Source: Phycisphaeraceae bacterium | Lineage (GTDB): Bacteria; Planctomycetota; Phycisphaerae; Phycisphaerales; UBA1924 | Assembly: GCA_020639235.1 (NCBI GenBank) | Contig: JACKHC010000001.1 | Coordinates: forward strand, 682,001-746,000 | Direction of reading: 5' to 3' | Length of the DNA stretch: 64,000 bases | In this document: positions 50,156 to 60,480 of the stretch, in pieces | Position numbering within the stretch: position 1 is the first letter of the stretch | How the letters are laid out: every line of letters starts with the position of its first letter | The notes under the pieces: model-generated | What the model saw: the letters and a program-made list of their open reading frames with translations, nothing else | Databases searched by the model: none | Told to the model about the DNA's origin: nothing | Translations under genes and position numbers: made by a program

Positions 50156-51427
50156 TCAGCCGCAGGTCGCGTTCCAGTTCGAGAGCAGCGCATTCAGGTC
50201 GTCGACATCGATAATGCCGTCATTGTTCGCGAGGTCGAGGCGCGAACCGACGCCGACATTCATGCCCCACGCCGAAAGGATCTCATTGAGGTCATCGACG
50301 TCCACCTGGCCATCGGGCACACCGCCCGGACCGGTCACATCGCCGACGCAGGGCGTGGGCGCGAGAACGCCGTACATCACGAACCCGGCGAGCTCGCCGT
50401 CGGACGCGATGCCCCACCCGACAATGTCGTTGTTGTTGTTGATCTTCTCCGCAGCCAGCAGCACGATCCAATCGGTCTGGCCGGGATCAAGGAGCGTATT
50501 CAGGTCGGTCATCTGGCCGTCCGCGTACACCCAGGCGTGCGCGTCGAGCACGAAGTCGTCATCGGTCGCCCAACCCACCATGACGCCCTGATCGTTGATG
50601 TCGAAGCCCTCGCTCGTTTCAAGGTCGGGCAGCGTGCCGAGCGTTTGGATCGTGTTGTCGTGATCCGCATTGAAGATGCACGCGTTCCACGGCCCGCCCA
50701 TGGGCGAGCCCGAATGGCCCATGATCACGCCCGAGTTATTAACCGCCCGCGCCTGCGCGAAAAGGAATCCTGCGGGGCTGATCTGCACGGATGAGTAATC
50801 GCCATGTCCATCCAGTGTTGCGAGGTGGGCGTCGTCCGGATCACCAAAGAAGAACGACGAGCCGACCACCGTGCCATCGTTGTTCACGCCGTAGTTCGCC
50901 CCGCCCATGTACCCGGGGATCGAACCGGCAACGATGCCGGCACCGGGGCCGCTCCACACAAACCCCTTCGCGAAGCCCGGCCCGAGAGACCCTTGCCCGA
51001 CAACCAGACCGTTGTCGTTGATGTCCCACGCCACCGAACTGCCCACGGCGCTCATGTCGATGCCGAGGTTGGTCGCCGTACCACCATCCCAGAGCATGGC
51101 GTCGCTGCCGCCGCCCAGACGATCGCCCTTGCCGACGATCTGATCCGAGTTGTTGACCGCATACGCCGCGGAGTCGGTGCCCGCCGGATCGAGGTCCGTC
51201 ACAACGCCGTTGATCCACATCACCGCGTGGAGGGCAGCATCCCCGGATGTCGCTGCCTGTCCAACCACCACGCCGTTGTCATTGATCCCGAATCCCTGCG
51301 AACTCGTACCGCCGAGGGTCTCGAGGCGAACGATCGTCGCGCCGCCCATCGCCGCCCCGCACAACGCCATCATCCCCATGATGCTCAGAGTCCAGCCCGT
51401 GCGCTTCTGGGTCGTCATTCCTGCCAT
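50156..51427 (-). CDS. Secreted HAF-repeat protein with C-terminal dockerin-like module
   Basis: A 423-residue exported protein. A signal peptide covers about residues 4-30 (LSIMGMMALCGAAMGGA). The body has several HAF-type repeats of the form G-x-N-x-x-G-x-x-V-G: FGINDNGVVVGQAA, AVNNSDQIVGKG, DINDNGLVVGQGS, GVNNDGTVVGSS and INDQGVMVGWA. They form a beta-rich extracellular domain. The last 75 residues hold two Ca-binding-type loops, DGQVDVDDLNEILSAWG and NDGIIDVDDLNALLSNW, ending in Cys-Gly. This is the dockerin-like (GC-type) module of planctomycetes. AAGGAG nine bases upstream fixes ATG 51427. It is probably cell-surface attached; ligand unknown. Confidence 0.85.
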   Translation of the reverse strand: MAGMTTQKRTGWTLSIMGMMALCGAAMGGATIVRLETLGGTSSQGFGINDNGVVVGQAATSGDAALHAVMWINGVVTDLDPAGTDSAAYAVNNSDQIVGKGDRLGGGSDAMLWDGGTATNLGIDMSAVGSSVAWDINDNGLVVGQGSLGPGFAKGFVWSGPGAGIVAGSIPGYMGGANYGVNNDGTVVGSSFFFGDPDDAHLATLDGHGDYSSVQISPAGFLFAQARAVNNSGVIMGHSGSPMGGPWNACIFNADHDNTIQTLGTLPDLETSEGFDINDQGVMVGWATDDDFVLDAHAWVYADGQMTDLNTLLDPGQTDWIVLLAAEKINNNNDIVGWGIASDGELAGFVMYGVLAPTPCVGDVTGPGGVPDGQVDVDDLNEILSAWGMNVGVGSRLDLANNDGIIDVDDLNALLSNWNATCG

Positions 51428-51547
51428 GTCCACACGCTCCTTACCGGAAAGTTTTCGTATTTTCTTCGGGTCTCCACTTGACCCGGGCACTGTTCTGAGA
51501 ACAATATTGAGAACAGGCGAGAAGTCAAGCCCTCTACGGCCCAAGTA

Positions 51548-52915
51548 ATGAAGAAGACTCAAAAAACCGTACCGACCCCAGAAAAATCCGCCCCACCCGC
51601 CGCCGACCCGCGGTCGGCTATTGTCCGCGTCATGGCGCAGCCCGGGCAGCTCCAATCCCGACGCAAAGGGCGAAAGCCACGCAACGGCTCGGTCCCCGCG
51701 CTCAACGAGAAAGAAATCGAGCAGGCATCCCGTGTCGCGATCCGCCTCCGCGCAGAACTGGCGCGAGTCGTCGAGGAACTCCCGGAGTCCGCTCGATTCG
51801 CAAGCGGGATGGCGCGGCATCTCAAAGTCGTGCGCCCGACATGCCAGCGAATCGTCTCGGTCCTGGAGGACCGCGAGCCCGACGCCACCTCCCTCGTGCG
51901 CCTGCCCGGCGTCAAAGGCATCGAGCAGTTCCTCGACGCATGCCGCAAGAAGGGTGTCCAGCCGCGCTCCGTAGACCTCGCAGAAGCCGCGCTCCAGCAG
52001 TTCGACGCCTACCTCACCGCCGTCGGCGGGAGCCAGCGTCACCTCGCCGAGCGCCTCCGCGCCACAATCGCGCCGTCGCAACGATCCGAAGAAGGAGCCG
52101 CGCGCGTCCGCGAGTCGCTCTTCGATGCCGCATCCCTCGTCACCGGACGCCGCTGCGATGTCTCCCTCAGCATCTACATCTTCCGCGCGATCGACGGCGA
52201 CCCGCGCATGCTCGAACGCGCACTCGCCCACGGCCTCATCGCCAGCGAAGTCCGACCCGGCGGCATGCCGATGGTCCTCTCCTCCGGCAACACCCTCCGA
52301 TTCGACGAGCCCGACGGACCCGCACGCCTGCTCGATGACGAGCCCGCCATCGGACGCACCAACTCGGCCATCCTCGCCCCCTTCACCACCCATCCGCTCC
52401 CGACCGTCACATCGCGCGGCGAGCAGGGCAAACTCGTGCAGGTCATCGACCCCGACACGCTCGGGTCGGCAGCCGTCCTCGATGTCGTGCTCGCCGAACG
52501 CTCCCGACACCCGTTCCTCGATGAGAAGGGCAAGCCGACCCTCAATGAAGTGTGGACGCTCGTCAACTGCCCGACGCGCACACTGATCTTCGATGTCTAT
52601 CTCGATGAGGCGCTCGAGCGCGCCTTCCGACCCTCCATCGACGCCCAGCAGTGGTACCCGAATCTCACCAGCCCGGGCGATGACCGCTGGATCACACGCT
52701 ACCCCGGCAAGCCGTCGTTGCAGCTGCTCAGCCGCGGCGCCGAGGCGCCCTCGCCCGCCGCCAACCCGCGCCACGCCGAACTGACGCGATACTTCTTCGA
52801 TCGCCTCCGCATCGACCCTTCGCAGTACTTCGGCTTCCGATGCGAAGTCCGCTACCCCATCTGGCGCGCCGGCTACCGAATGCAGTTCGAGCCGGTCGGC
52901 GATGTCTCACTTTGA
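51548..52915 (+). CDS. Conserved-looking hypothetical protein with possible HTH segment
   Basis: A 455-residue soluble protein I do not recognise. The first 50 residues are basic and Pro-rich. Residues 55-110 are helical, and SGMARHLKVVRPTCQRIVSV within them looks like a helix-turn-helix. The middle holds LPGVKGIEQFLDACRKKGV and a run of helices; the later half is mixed, with LIFDVYLDEALERAFRPSID and RAGYRMQFEPVGDVSL at the end. No signal peptide or membrane helix. Start ATG 51548 is in a long open frame; ATG at about 51632 (MAQPGQL) is an alternative. It may be a DNA-binding regulator, but this is a guess. It converges with a BFD-like gene, overlapping by 9 bases. Confidence 0.7.
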   Translation: MKKTQKTVPTPEKSAPPAADPRSAIVRVMAQPGQLQSRRKGRKPRNGSVPALNEKEIEQASRVAIRLRAELARVVEELPESARFASGMARHLKVVRPTCQRIVSVLEDREPDATSLVRLPGVKGIEQFLDACRKKGVQPRSVDLAEAALQQFDAYLTAVGGSQRHLAERLRATIAPSQRSEEGAARVRESLFDAASLVTGRRCDVSLSIYIFRAIDGDPRMLERALAHGLIASEVRPGGMPMVLSSGNTLRFDEPDGPARLLDDEPAIGRTNSAILAPFTTHPLPTVTSRGEQGKLVQVIDPDTLGSAAVLDVVLAERSRHPFLDEKGKPTLNEVWTLVNCPTRTLIFDVYLDEALERAFRPSIDAQQWYPNLTSPGDDRWITRYPGKPSLQLLSRGAEAPSPAANPRHAELTRYFFDRLRIDPSQYFGFRCEVRYPIWRAGYRMQFEPVGDVSL

Positions 52916-53188
52916 CGGCGCCGGAGGATCCCCCCGCTCCCCCGTCTTGCGGTACTTCACGCGCCCCTCCGCATACTCCTGAGGCGAGACGCGCAGGTCC
53001 ACCGCCTCCCCCGCGCGATGCTGACGGTGCAACTCCTTCAAAAACGGCACGCACCACTGGCACCCCGTCCCCGCGCCCAGACAATCCGAAATGAGCGACG
53101 CCACCGCCGGGTCCTCGGTATTGAGAAACGTCCGAATCTTCCGGAGCGACACGCGGAAGCACAGGCACACATGGTCGTCAGCATCCAT
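52907..53188 (-). CDS. BFD-like [2Fe-2S] protein
   Basis: A 93-residue protein with the four cysteines of a bacterioferritin-associated-ferredoxin-like [2Fe-2S] site: CLCFRVS early (C-x-C) and CLGAGTGCQWC later (C-x2-C after the Gly loop). BFD domains carry electrons that help release iron from bacterioferritin, but the domain also occurs alone in other redox proteins. The C-terminal 40 residues are polar and Pro-rich. TATGAT lies six bases before ATG 53188 without a ribosome site, so a leaderless mRNA is likely. It shares a 39-base divergent intergenic space with aroC. It overlaps the end of the convergent hypothetical gene. Confidence 0.8.
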   Translation of the reverse strand: MDADDHVCLCFRVSLRKIRTFLNTEDPAVASLISDCLGAGTGCQWCVPFLKELHRQHRAGEAVDLRVSPQEYAEGRVKYRKTGERGDPPAPSK

Positions 53189-53194
53189 CGCACG

Positions 53195-53200
53195 ATCATA
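53195..53200 (-). promoter_or_regulatory. Candidate leaderless -10 box (TATGAT) of the BFD-like gene
   Basis: TATGAT on the minus strand, six bases before ATG 53188. It is 15 bases from the opposite-facing TATCCT of aroC. Confidence 0.5.
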
Positions 53201-53215
53201 GGCCGAGGGGGGCGG

Positions 53216-53221
53216 TATCCT
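53216..53221 (+). promoter_or_regulatory. Candidate leaderless -10 box (TATCCT) of aroC
   Basis: TATCCT, six bases before ATG 53228, with no ribosome site. It faces the BFD-like promoter in a 39-base divergent space, where the two start regions overlap. Confidence 0.45.
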
Positions 53222-53227
53222 TGAGCC

Positions 53228-54418
53228 ATGAGATTGCAGTACCACACCGCCGGCGAGTCGCACGGGCCGGGCGTCATCGCCACGATTCAGGGCCTGCCCG
53301 CGCGCATACCCGTCGATGCCGACTTCATCAACGCCGAACTCGCCCGCCGCCAGGGCGGCTACGGCCGCGGCGGACGCCAACGCATCGAGCACGACACCAT
53401 CGAGATCCTCTCCGGCGTCCGCAAGGGACGCTCGATCGGCTCACCCATCACGCTCATCGTCCGCAACAACGACTCACGACTCGATGACGACGCCCGCACG
53501 CCGCCCCTGCACCGCCCGCGACCGGGCCACGCCGACCTCGCCGGGAGCGTCAAGTGGCTCACCACCGATTGCCGCGAAACCCTCGAACGCGCCAGCGCCC
53601 GCGAAACCGCCGGCCGAGTCGCAGCGGGCGCACTGTCACGCTGCTTCCTGCGCGAACTGAACATTGAAGTCTTCGGCTTCGTGCGCTCCATCCATGCCGC
53701 CCGTACCAACATCCAAGTCACCGAGCACAACTGGAAACAGATCCGCGAAGCGCGCGACGCCAGCGATGTCTACTGCCCCGACGAAGCCGCCAGCGAACTG
53801 ATGCGCGCCGCCATCCGCCAGGCCAAGATCGACAAAGACACCGTGGGGGGACTCATCGAAGCCCACATCTTCGGTGTGCCCATCGGCCTCGGCTCCTGCA
53901 TGGACTGGCGCGACAAACTCGACGCCCGACTCGCCTACGCCGCCATGAGCATCCAGGCCATCAAGGGCGTCGAGATCGGCATGGGCATGAGCGTCACCGA
54001 GCGCTTCGGCTCGCAGGTCCACGACCCCATCCACTTCGATCCGAACACCATCAACACGCCACGCCTCGGCTACCAGCGACCATCCAACAACGCCGGCGGC
54101 CTCGAAGGCGGCATGAGCAACGGCATGCCCATCGTCGTCCGCGCCGCGATGAAGCCCATCTCCACGCTCCTGCGCGGATTGCCCTCGGTCAATCTCAACA
54201 CGCACCAGCCCGAGGACTCGCAGTACGAGCGCTCCGATGTCTGCGCCGTTTCCGCAGCATCCGTCGTCTTGGAGAATGTCGTCGCGTTCGAGATCGCTGC
54301 CGCAGCGCTCGAAAAGTTCGGGGGCGACTCCCTCAACGAAACAAAGCGCAATTACGAAGCATTCCTCGACGCCGCCCGCGCGCTGCCCCTCGAAGGGCCG
54401 GGCACCACGATCGCCTGA
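53228..54418 (+). CDS. aroC: Chorismate synthase
   Basis: A 396-residue FMN-dependent enzyme making chorismate from EPSP, the last common step to aromatic amino acids. The family blocks are HTAGESHGPG at the start, GYGRGGRQRIE, RPGHADLAGSVKW, ERASARETAGRVAAGAL and NAGGLEGGMSNGMPI with the nearby RAAMKPI. The size is normal for bacterial AroC. TATCCT six bases upstream and no Shine-Dalgarno suggest a leaderless mRNA. It converges on metK with only three bases between the stops, so transcription from either side could interfere. Confidence 0.97.
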   Translation: MRLQYHTAGESHGPGVIATIQGLPARIPVDADFINAELARRQGGYGRGGRQRIEHDTIEILSGVRKGRSIGSPITLIVRNNDSRLDDDARTPPLHRPRPGHADLAGSVKWLTTDCRETLERASARETAGRVAAGALSRCFLRELNIEVFGFVRSIHAARTNIQVTEHNWKQIREARDASDVYCPDEAASELMRAAIRQAKIDKDTVGGLIEAHIFGVPIGLGSCMDWRDKLDARLAYAAMSIQAIKGVEIGMGMSVTERFGSQVHDPIHFDPNTINTPRLGYQRPSNNAGGLEGGMSNGMPIVVRAAMKPISTLLRGLPSVNLNTHQPEDSQYERSDVCAVSAASVVLENVVAFEIAAAALEKFGGDSLNETKRNYEAFLDAARALPLEGPGTTIA

Positions 54419-54421
54419 TGC

Positions 54422-55597
54422 TCACCCCACCGCCTTCTTCAGCGCCTCCGCCTTGTCCGTCTTCTCCCATGTGAAGAAGTCGCCGTTCGCCTTGCGCCCG
54501 AAGTGCCCGTGCGCCGCCGTCGGCGAATAGATCGCCTTCCGCAGCCCGAGCGACTCGATAATCCCCCGAGGCGTGAGAGAAAACACCTCGCGCACCGCCT
54601 TGGCGATCCTGTCCTCGTTCGCCTTCGCGGTGCCCTGGCAATCCACATGCACGCTCGTCGGCTCGGCAACGCCGATCGCGTACGACAACTGAATCTCGCA
54701 CTTATCCGCAAGCCCCGCCGCCACGATGTTCTTAGCGATATACCGCGCCATGTACGCAGCCGAGCGATCAACCTTCGTCGGATCCTTGCCGCTGAACGCG
54801 CCGCCGCCGTGACGACCCATCCCGCCGTAGGTGTCGACGATAATCTTCCGGCCTGTCAACCCCACGTCGCCGTGCGGCCCGCCGATCTCGAAGTTCCCCG
54901 TCGGGTTCACATGCACCTTGATGTCGTCGTTCCACCAGGTATCGCCCAGCACCGGCTTGATGATCCGCTGCTTCACCATCTCCCGCAGCTCGCCCTGCGC
55001 CTTCGCCGGGCTCCACTTCGGCGCGTGCTGCGTCGAGAGCACCACCGTGTCCACCCGCACCGGCTTGCCGCTCTCGTCGTACTCGAGCGTCACCTGGCTC
55101 TTGGCGTCCGGACGAAGCCCCTCGATCTCGTTGGCCTCGCGCGCCGACTTCTGCTTCGCGACCAACCGGTGCGCCAGATGAATCGCCAGCGGCATGAAGG
55201 TGCCCGGCTCGAGCCCCTCCGTCTCGCGGCAGGCGTACCCGAACATCATGCCCTGATCACCCGCGCCCTCGCGGTCCACGCCCATCGCGATATCCCGCGA
55301 CTGCTGCTTGAGCGACACCAGCACAGCGCACGACTTGTCGTCGAAGCACATGTCCGCCTCGGTGTACCCGATACTCCGGATCGTCTCGCGAACAATGTCC
55401 GAGATCTCGACATACGCCTTCGTCGTCACCTCACCCGCCACCACCGCCATGCCCGTCGAGACCATCGTCTCGCACGCGACCCGCGACAACGGATCCTCAC
55501 GGAGCATCGCGTCGAGAACGGCGTCAGAAATCTGGTCGGCAACCTTGTCGGGATGACCCGCCGACACGGACTCGGAAGTAAAGAAGTAATGACCCAT
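54422..55597 (-). CDS. metK: S-adenosylmethionine synthetase
   Basis: A 391-residue enzyme joining methionine and ATP into S-adenosylmethionine. Motifs are FTSESVSAGHPDKVADQISD at the N-terminus, GAGDQGMMFGYA, GRKIIVDTYGGMGRHGGGAF and DPTKVDRSAAYMARYIAKN in the latter half. It should be a cytosolic tetramer. The leader of about 92 bases after the promoter at 55696-55724 shows no SAM-riboswitch motif I recognise. It faces aroC tail-to-tail, three bases apart. The long intergenic region upstream (55598-56240) carries its promoter and a candidate structured RNA. Confidence 0.97.
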   Translation of the reverse strand: MGHYFFTSESVSAGHPDKVADQISDAVLDAMLREDPLSRVACETMVSTGMAVVAGEVTTKAYVEISDIVRETIRSIGYTEADMCFDDKSCAVLVSLKQQSRDIAMGVDREGAGDQGMMFGYACRETEGLEPGTFMPLAIHLAHRLVAKQKSAREANEIEGLRPDAKSQVTLEYDESGKPVRVDTVVLSTQHAPKWSPAKAQGELREMVKQRIIKPVLGDTWWNDDIKVHVNPTGNFEIGGPHGDVGLTGRKIIVDTYGGMGRHGGGAFSGKDPTKVDRSAAYMARYIAKNIVAAGLADKCEIQLSYAIGVAEPTSVHVDCQGTAKANEDRIAKAVREVFSLTPRGIIESLGLRKAIYSPTAAHGHFGRKANGDFFTWEKTDKAEALKKAVG

Positions 55598-55695
55598 GGG
55601 TGGATTGTCTCACAGTTCGCGTGTCAGGTGTTCGAGCGACGCCCCGATTGTGCATCCATGTTTGCGGATGAACGGCAGGAGCAGGCGAGTCGCCG

Positions 55696-55724
55696 AGTGT
55701 AGGCCCACAGCCGCGCTCCCTCAA
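55696..55724 (-). promoter_or_regulatory. Promoter of metK
   Basis: Minus strand: TTGAGG at 55724-55719, a 17-base spacer, and TACACT at 55701-55696. It is the same pattern as the rpsL promoter. It gives a leader of about 92 bases before ATG 55597. Confidence 0.6.
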
Positions 55725-55734
55725 CCGATCACGC

Positions 55735-55792
55735 GGCCCCAAAACGAAACCGCCCCGCTGGACCGGCATAGTGGCCAAGCGGGGCTGTCTCG
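55735..55792 (-). terminator. Terminator-like hairpin upstream of the metK promoter
   Basis: Minus strand: GCCCCGCTTGGCC and CCGGTCCAGCGGGG pair with small internal gaps, then GGTTTCGTTTTGG supplies a T-run. No coding gene on this strand ends here, so it points to an upstream non-coding transcript. Confidence 0.6.
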
Positions 55793-55800
55793 GGATGCGG

Positions 55801-56161
55801 ACCTGTTTGCTCGGAAGTGCAGCCCTGTGCTGCCGCAGTCCCGAGCAGGTGGGGGGTGGGGTGGGGTGGGGGGGTGTGAGGTTCGGTCCGCTCCTGGGTG
55901 TGGGGGGTGTGGCAGTTTGTTTGCGTTGACTCTTGCGAGCCGGTGCATCGGGAACGGGGGTGTGTGACCTGCCCACCTGGCCACACGCTCCCCCGATCCC
56001 GGCGAACCGGCTTGTTCTCTCCTCAAAGGCGCCGGGGTTGTTTCCAAGCCCGACGCCCGATCTGACTCGCCACCAAACGGGGCCACGACGAAAGTAGAGA
56101 AACAACCGCCGTGCCAACCGCCCTGGCGGCCCGCAAACGCCCATCGCGCCCCCAGACCACC
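55801..56161 (-). other. Candidate structured RNA region (no gene)
   Basis: This 360-base stretch has no convincing coding frame. On the minus strand it contains a long hairpin at 56011-55939 (GCCGGT...ACCGGC outside, CGGGATCGGGGG/CGGGGG-type stem inside). A second hairpin is at 55850-55801 (ACCTG...TGCTCGG with CCGAGCAGGT), and it leads into the terminator at 55735. Between them is a C-rich tract (G-runs on the plus strand, 55849-55876). An AT-rich block (56161-56240) borders it and may hold a promoter on this strand too. I compared it by eye with RNase P, SRP and 6S RNAs and could not assign it. Confidence 0.4.
55849..55876. repeat. G-run tract (potential G-quadruplex)
   Basis: Plus strand: runs of six, four, four and seven Gs separated by T or GTGG-like steps. 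It is low in complexity and lies inside the structured intergenic region. It can fold as a quadruplex on the plus strand. Confidence 0.55.
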
Positions 56162-56205
56162 TAATTGTTATGAAATAAAGCAATAAAAAGAACGAAAAGT
56201 AATAG

Positions 56206-56234
56206 TTGCTCAATGAATAACGAGATGCAACAAT
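56206..56234 (+). promoter_or_regulatory. Candidate promoter of the sigma-54 activator gene
   Basis: TTGCTC at 56206-56211, a 17-base spacer, and AACAAT at 56229-56234, six bases before ATG 56241. It lies in an AT-rich block (56161-56240) that stands out from the region. The -10 begins with A rather than T. Confidence 0.4.
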
Positions 56235-56240
56235 CCATTT

Positions 56241-57701
<1,461 letters not shown>

Positions 57702-57752
57702 GCCGCGCGGTACCCTGTCGCGTTTCGTTCACCGACTCCCGCGCGAGCCCCC

Positions 57753-60395
57753 ATGCCCATCCCGGTCGATCATCACAAGTTCTTCGGCTCCTGGGCACGC
57801 TTCGCCACCTCCAGGCCGTGGCTCATCATCGCCGTCGCCTTCATCACCACGCTGCTCGCGGGCGTCTACGCCGCCAACTCCATCTCATTCCACTCCGACC
57901 GCTCCGATCTCATCGATCCCTCCCTCCCGTGGCAGCAGCGCTACGCCTCCATGAAGCACCGCTACCCGCGCTGGGACGACCTCATCGTCGTCATCGATCG
58001 CACCTCAGCGCCCGATGACGAAACCGCCTACGAGTTCATGGATGCCCTGGCCGAACGCCTCCGCGCCGATGATCGCTTTCGCCAGATCACCGCCGGTTTC
58101 GACCGCAAGAACCTCCCCGCATGGCTGCTGCTCACCGAACCCACCGAGCGTGTGCAGTCCGCCGCCGACTCGCTCAATCGCACTTCGCCCGTGCTCAGTT
58201 CGCCGTCACTCGCCGACCTGCTCTCCCTGACAGCCCTCGCGTCCGCAGCCCTCGACGAACAATCCCGCCACGGACTCACCGGCCTCCTCGAACGCGCCGC
58301 CGCCGTCGCCGAAGGCGCGGGCGACTCGATCCTCGGCATCGAGGGCCTTTCCGGCACCGAACGCATCTCCAGCGCCGAACTCGCCATCATGCTCGTCTCC
58401 AGGTCACGCGAGAAAGACAGCACCACCAGCGGCGTCGACGCCCAGCGCGAGATCGTCGCCGCACTCCGCGCCCACATCGCCGAAACACGCGCATCCGACG
58501 CCCGCTTCGCTCCGATCGACGCCGGCGTCACCGGCGTCCCCGTCTTCGAGTCCGACGAAACCACCCAGAGCATGACCGACGCCACCCGCGCCACCATCCT
58601 CTCGTTCATCCTGATCGCGCTGCTCATGGTCATCGTCTACCGAGGCGTCATCGCGCCGATGCTCGCGCTCGTCTCGCTCATCGTCGGAATAGCATGGTCG
58701 TTCGCGTGGGTCGCCGTCTCCGTCGGACACCTCCAGGTCCTCTCCGTCGTCTTCACCGTCGTCCTGCTCGGGTTGGGAGTCGACACCGCGATTCACCTCA
58801 TCGCCCGCCTCGAACTCACGCACCCCGACCACGACCACATGGGCGGCGCGCTCGTCAAGACCTACCGCAGCATCGGGCCAGGCGTCATGACCGCCACAGC
58901 CACCACCGCCGCCGCCTTCGCAGCAACAGCGCTCACGCGCTTCGCCGGCGTCGCCGAAATGGGCAAGATCGCCGCGGGCGGGCTGATCCTCTGCACCATC
59001 TCCGTCATGACCGTCCTGCCCGCGCTCCTCATGGTGCTCCCCAGACCCGAGAAGCGCATGCGCGCACGCCGCGGCGGCGAGTCGCGCCCGTTCGCGGGAC
59101 GCCTAGGTCTCTGGCTCGATAAGCATCCGCGCACCATCATGTTCATCTCCTTCGTCGTGCTCACGCTCGCCGGCACCGTCGCCGTGCGCATCAAGTACGA
59201 CCCCGACCTCATGAAACTCGTCCCCCCGCACGCCGAGAGCGTCGTCTGGCAGAACCGACTCGCCCACGCCGACGCCGGGTCCGTTTGGCACGCCAAGGTC
59301 ATCGTGCCCGATCTCGAAGATGCCCGGCGCATCGTCCCCCGCCTACGCGCGCTCCCAACCGTGGGCTCGCTCGACGGCGCCGCCCGCTTCGCCATCGACG
59401 ACGCCACGCTCGCGGAGCGCACCGCGATCCTCGCCGCACTCCCCGAGCCGCCCGCCGGCGCACGCTCACCGGGCGAGGTTTCGCCCGATGAATCCTCGCG
59501 CCTCCGCGACGCCTGCCGATCCATCGCGCAGAAAGCAGGCGCCGCCGACCCCGCGCTCGCCCGCGCCGCCGCGTCACTCGCATCCATCCCCGACGACGCC
59601 CTCGCCGCCGTCGCGCGGGCCTACCGCGCCGAACGCGCCGCGCTCGCTTCCTACATCACCGCATTGCGTGCCGCCGATCAGATCGAACTCGCGGCGCTCC
59701 CCGCATCGATGTCGAGCATGTTCATCGGCACCGACAACTCGCTCCAGATTCTTGTATCGCCCGTCATCGAACCCGGCGTCAGCGTGCTCGCGCCCGACAA
59801 ACTCGTCCCCTTCGCCGAGGATGTCCTCTCCGTCGCGCCCGACGCCACCGGCCCCACCATCCAGATCTACGAGTCATCGCGCCTGATCAAGAACGCCTAC
59901 TACGACGCCGCGCTCTTCGCGCTTATCGCCATCGTCGTCATCCTCCTCGTCGACCTCCGCCACTTCCGCGATGTCGTCTGCAGCGCCATCCCCGTCGTGT
60001 CCGGCTCCATCCTCATGCTCGCCACGATGGTCCTCATCGGCCAGGAACTCAACTTCGCAAACACCATCGTCATGCCGCTCCTTTTCGGCATGGGCGTTGA
60101 CTCCGGCGTCCACGCTGTCCACCGCTGGCGCCAGCAACAGGAAGACGCACCCGCCGGTCTCGCCGGCGGCTCCGGACGCGCCATCACCCTCACCACGCTC
60201 ACAACCGTGATCGGCTTCAGTTGCATGATGATCGCCGAGCACCGCGGCATCCGATCGCTGGGCCTGGTCATGTCCCTCGGGCTCGCCTATGTCTGGATCA
60301 GCGCCGTCGTCATCCTGCCCGCCGTCCTGCGCCTGCGCACGAATCACCGGAGACTCCGGGGCATCGCAACAAACGCCCAGAGCGCAACAAACTGA
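57753..60395 (+). CDS. RND/MMPL-family transporter (HpnN-like)
   Basis: An 880-residue inner-membrane protein with about 12 helices in two blocks. It resembles the MMPL/HpnN-type exporters. RPWLIIAVAFITTLLAGVYA is helix 1, ISFHSDRSDLIDPSLPWQ the loop signature, GLGVDTAIHLIARLEL and FGMGVDSGVHAVHRW the two buried Asp-containing motifs, and FAATALTRFAGVAEMG and VIGFSCMMIAEHRGIRSLG other blocks. The size matches HpnN, which moves hopanoids to the outer membrane in some bacteria. No hopanoid genes are near, so the cargo is unknown. It lies 51 bases after the sigma-54 activator on the same strand. No ribosome site stands out. Confidence 0.87.
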   Translation: MPIPVDHHKFFGSWARFATSRPWLIIAVAFITTLLAGVYAANSISFHSDRSDLIDPSLPWQQRYASMKHRYPRWDDLIVVIDRTSAPDDETAYEFMDALAERLRADDRFRQITAGFDRKNLPAWLLLTEPTERVQSAADSLNRTSPVLSSPSLADLLSLTALASAALDEQSRHGLTGLLERAAAVAEGAGDSILGIEGLSGTERISSAELAIMLVSRSREKDSTTSGVDAQREIVAALRAHIAETRASDARFAPIDAGVTGVPVFESDETTQSMTDATRATILSFILIALLMVIVYRGVIAPMLALVSLIVGIAWSFAWVAVSVGHLQVLSVVFTVVLLGLGVDTAIHLIARLELTHPDHDHMGGALVKTYRSIGPGVMTATATTAAAFAATALTRFAGVAEMGKIAAGGLILCTISVMTVLPALLMVLPRPEKRMRARRGGESRPFAGRLGLWLDKHPRTIMFISFVVLTLAGTVAVRIKYDPDLMKLVPPHAESVVWQNRLAHADAGSVWHAKVIVPDLEDARRIVPRLRALPTVGSLDGAARFAIDDATLAERTAILAALPEPPAGARSPGEVSPDESSRLRDACRSIAQKAGAADPALARAAASLASIPDDALAAVARAYRAERAALASYITALRAADQIELAALPASMSSMFIGTDNSLQILVSPVIEPGVSVLAPDKLVPFAEDVLSVAPDATGPTIQIYESSRLIKNAYYDAALFALIAIVVILLVDLRHFRDVVCSAIPVVSGSILMLATMVLIGQELNFANTIVMPLLFGMGVDSGVHAVHRWRQQQEDAPAGLAGGSGRAITLTTLTTVIGFSCMMIAEHRGIRSLGLVMSLGLAYVWISAVVILPAVLRLRTNHRRLRGIATNAQSATN

Positions 60396-60480
60396 TCCGT
60401 AATCGCTTCAGGCGAGCGCCATGGCGCGAGCTGTGCCGCGAGAACTCCACCCGCACGGACGCCCCGTCCACGCAAAGCAC

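Noticed and set aside
50156..52774. Extension of the HAF-repeat gene upstream into the antisense of the 51548 gene
   Set aside because: The signal peptide and AAGGAG site place the start at 51427; the extension has no homology-like features.
55598..55690. SAM riboswitch in the metK leader
   Set aside because: No recognisable SAM-I, SAM-II or SAM-IV core was found in the leader, and its length is only about 92 bases.
56041..56160. Possible RNase P RNA fragment (AGAGAAACAACCGCC on the plus strand)
   Set aside because: It resembles part of the P-core by eye, but the GGAAAGUC and later conserved parts are absent. Too weak.
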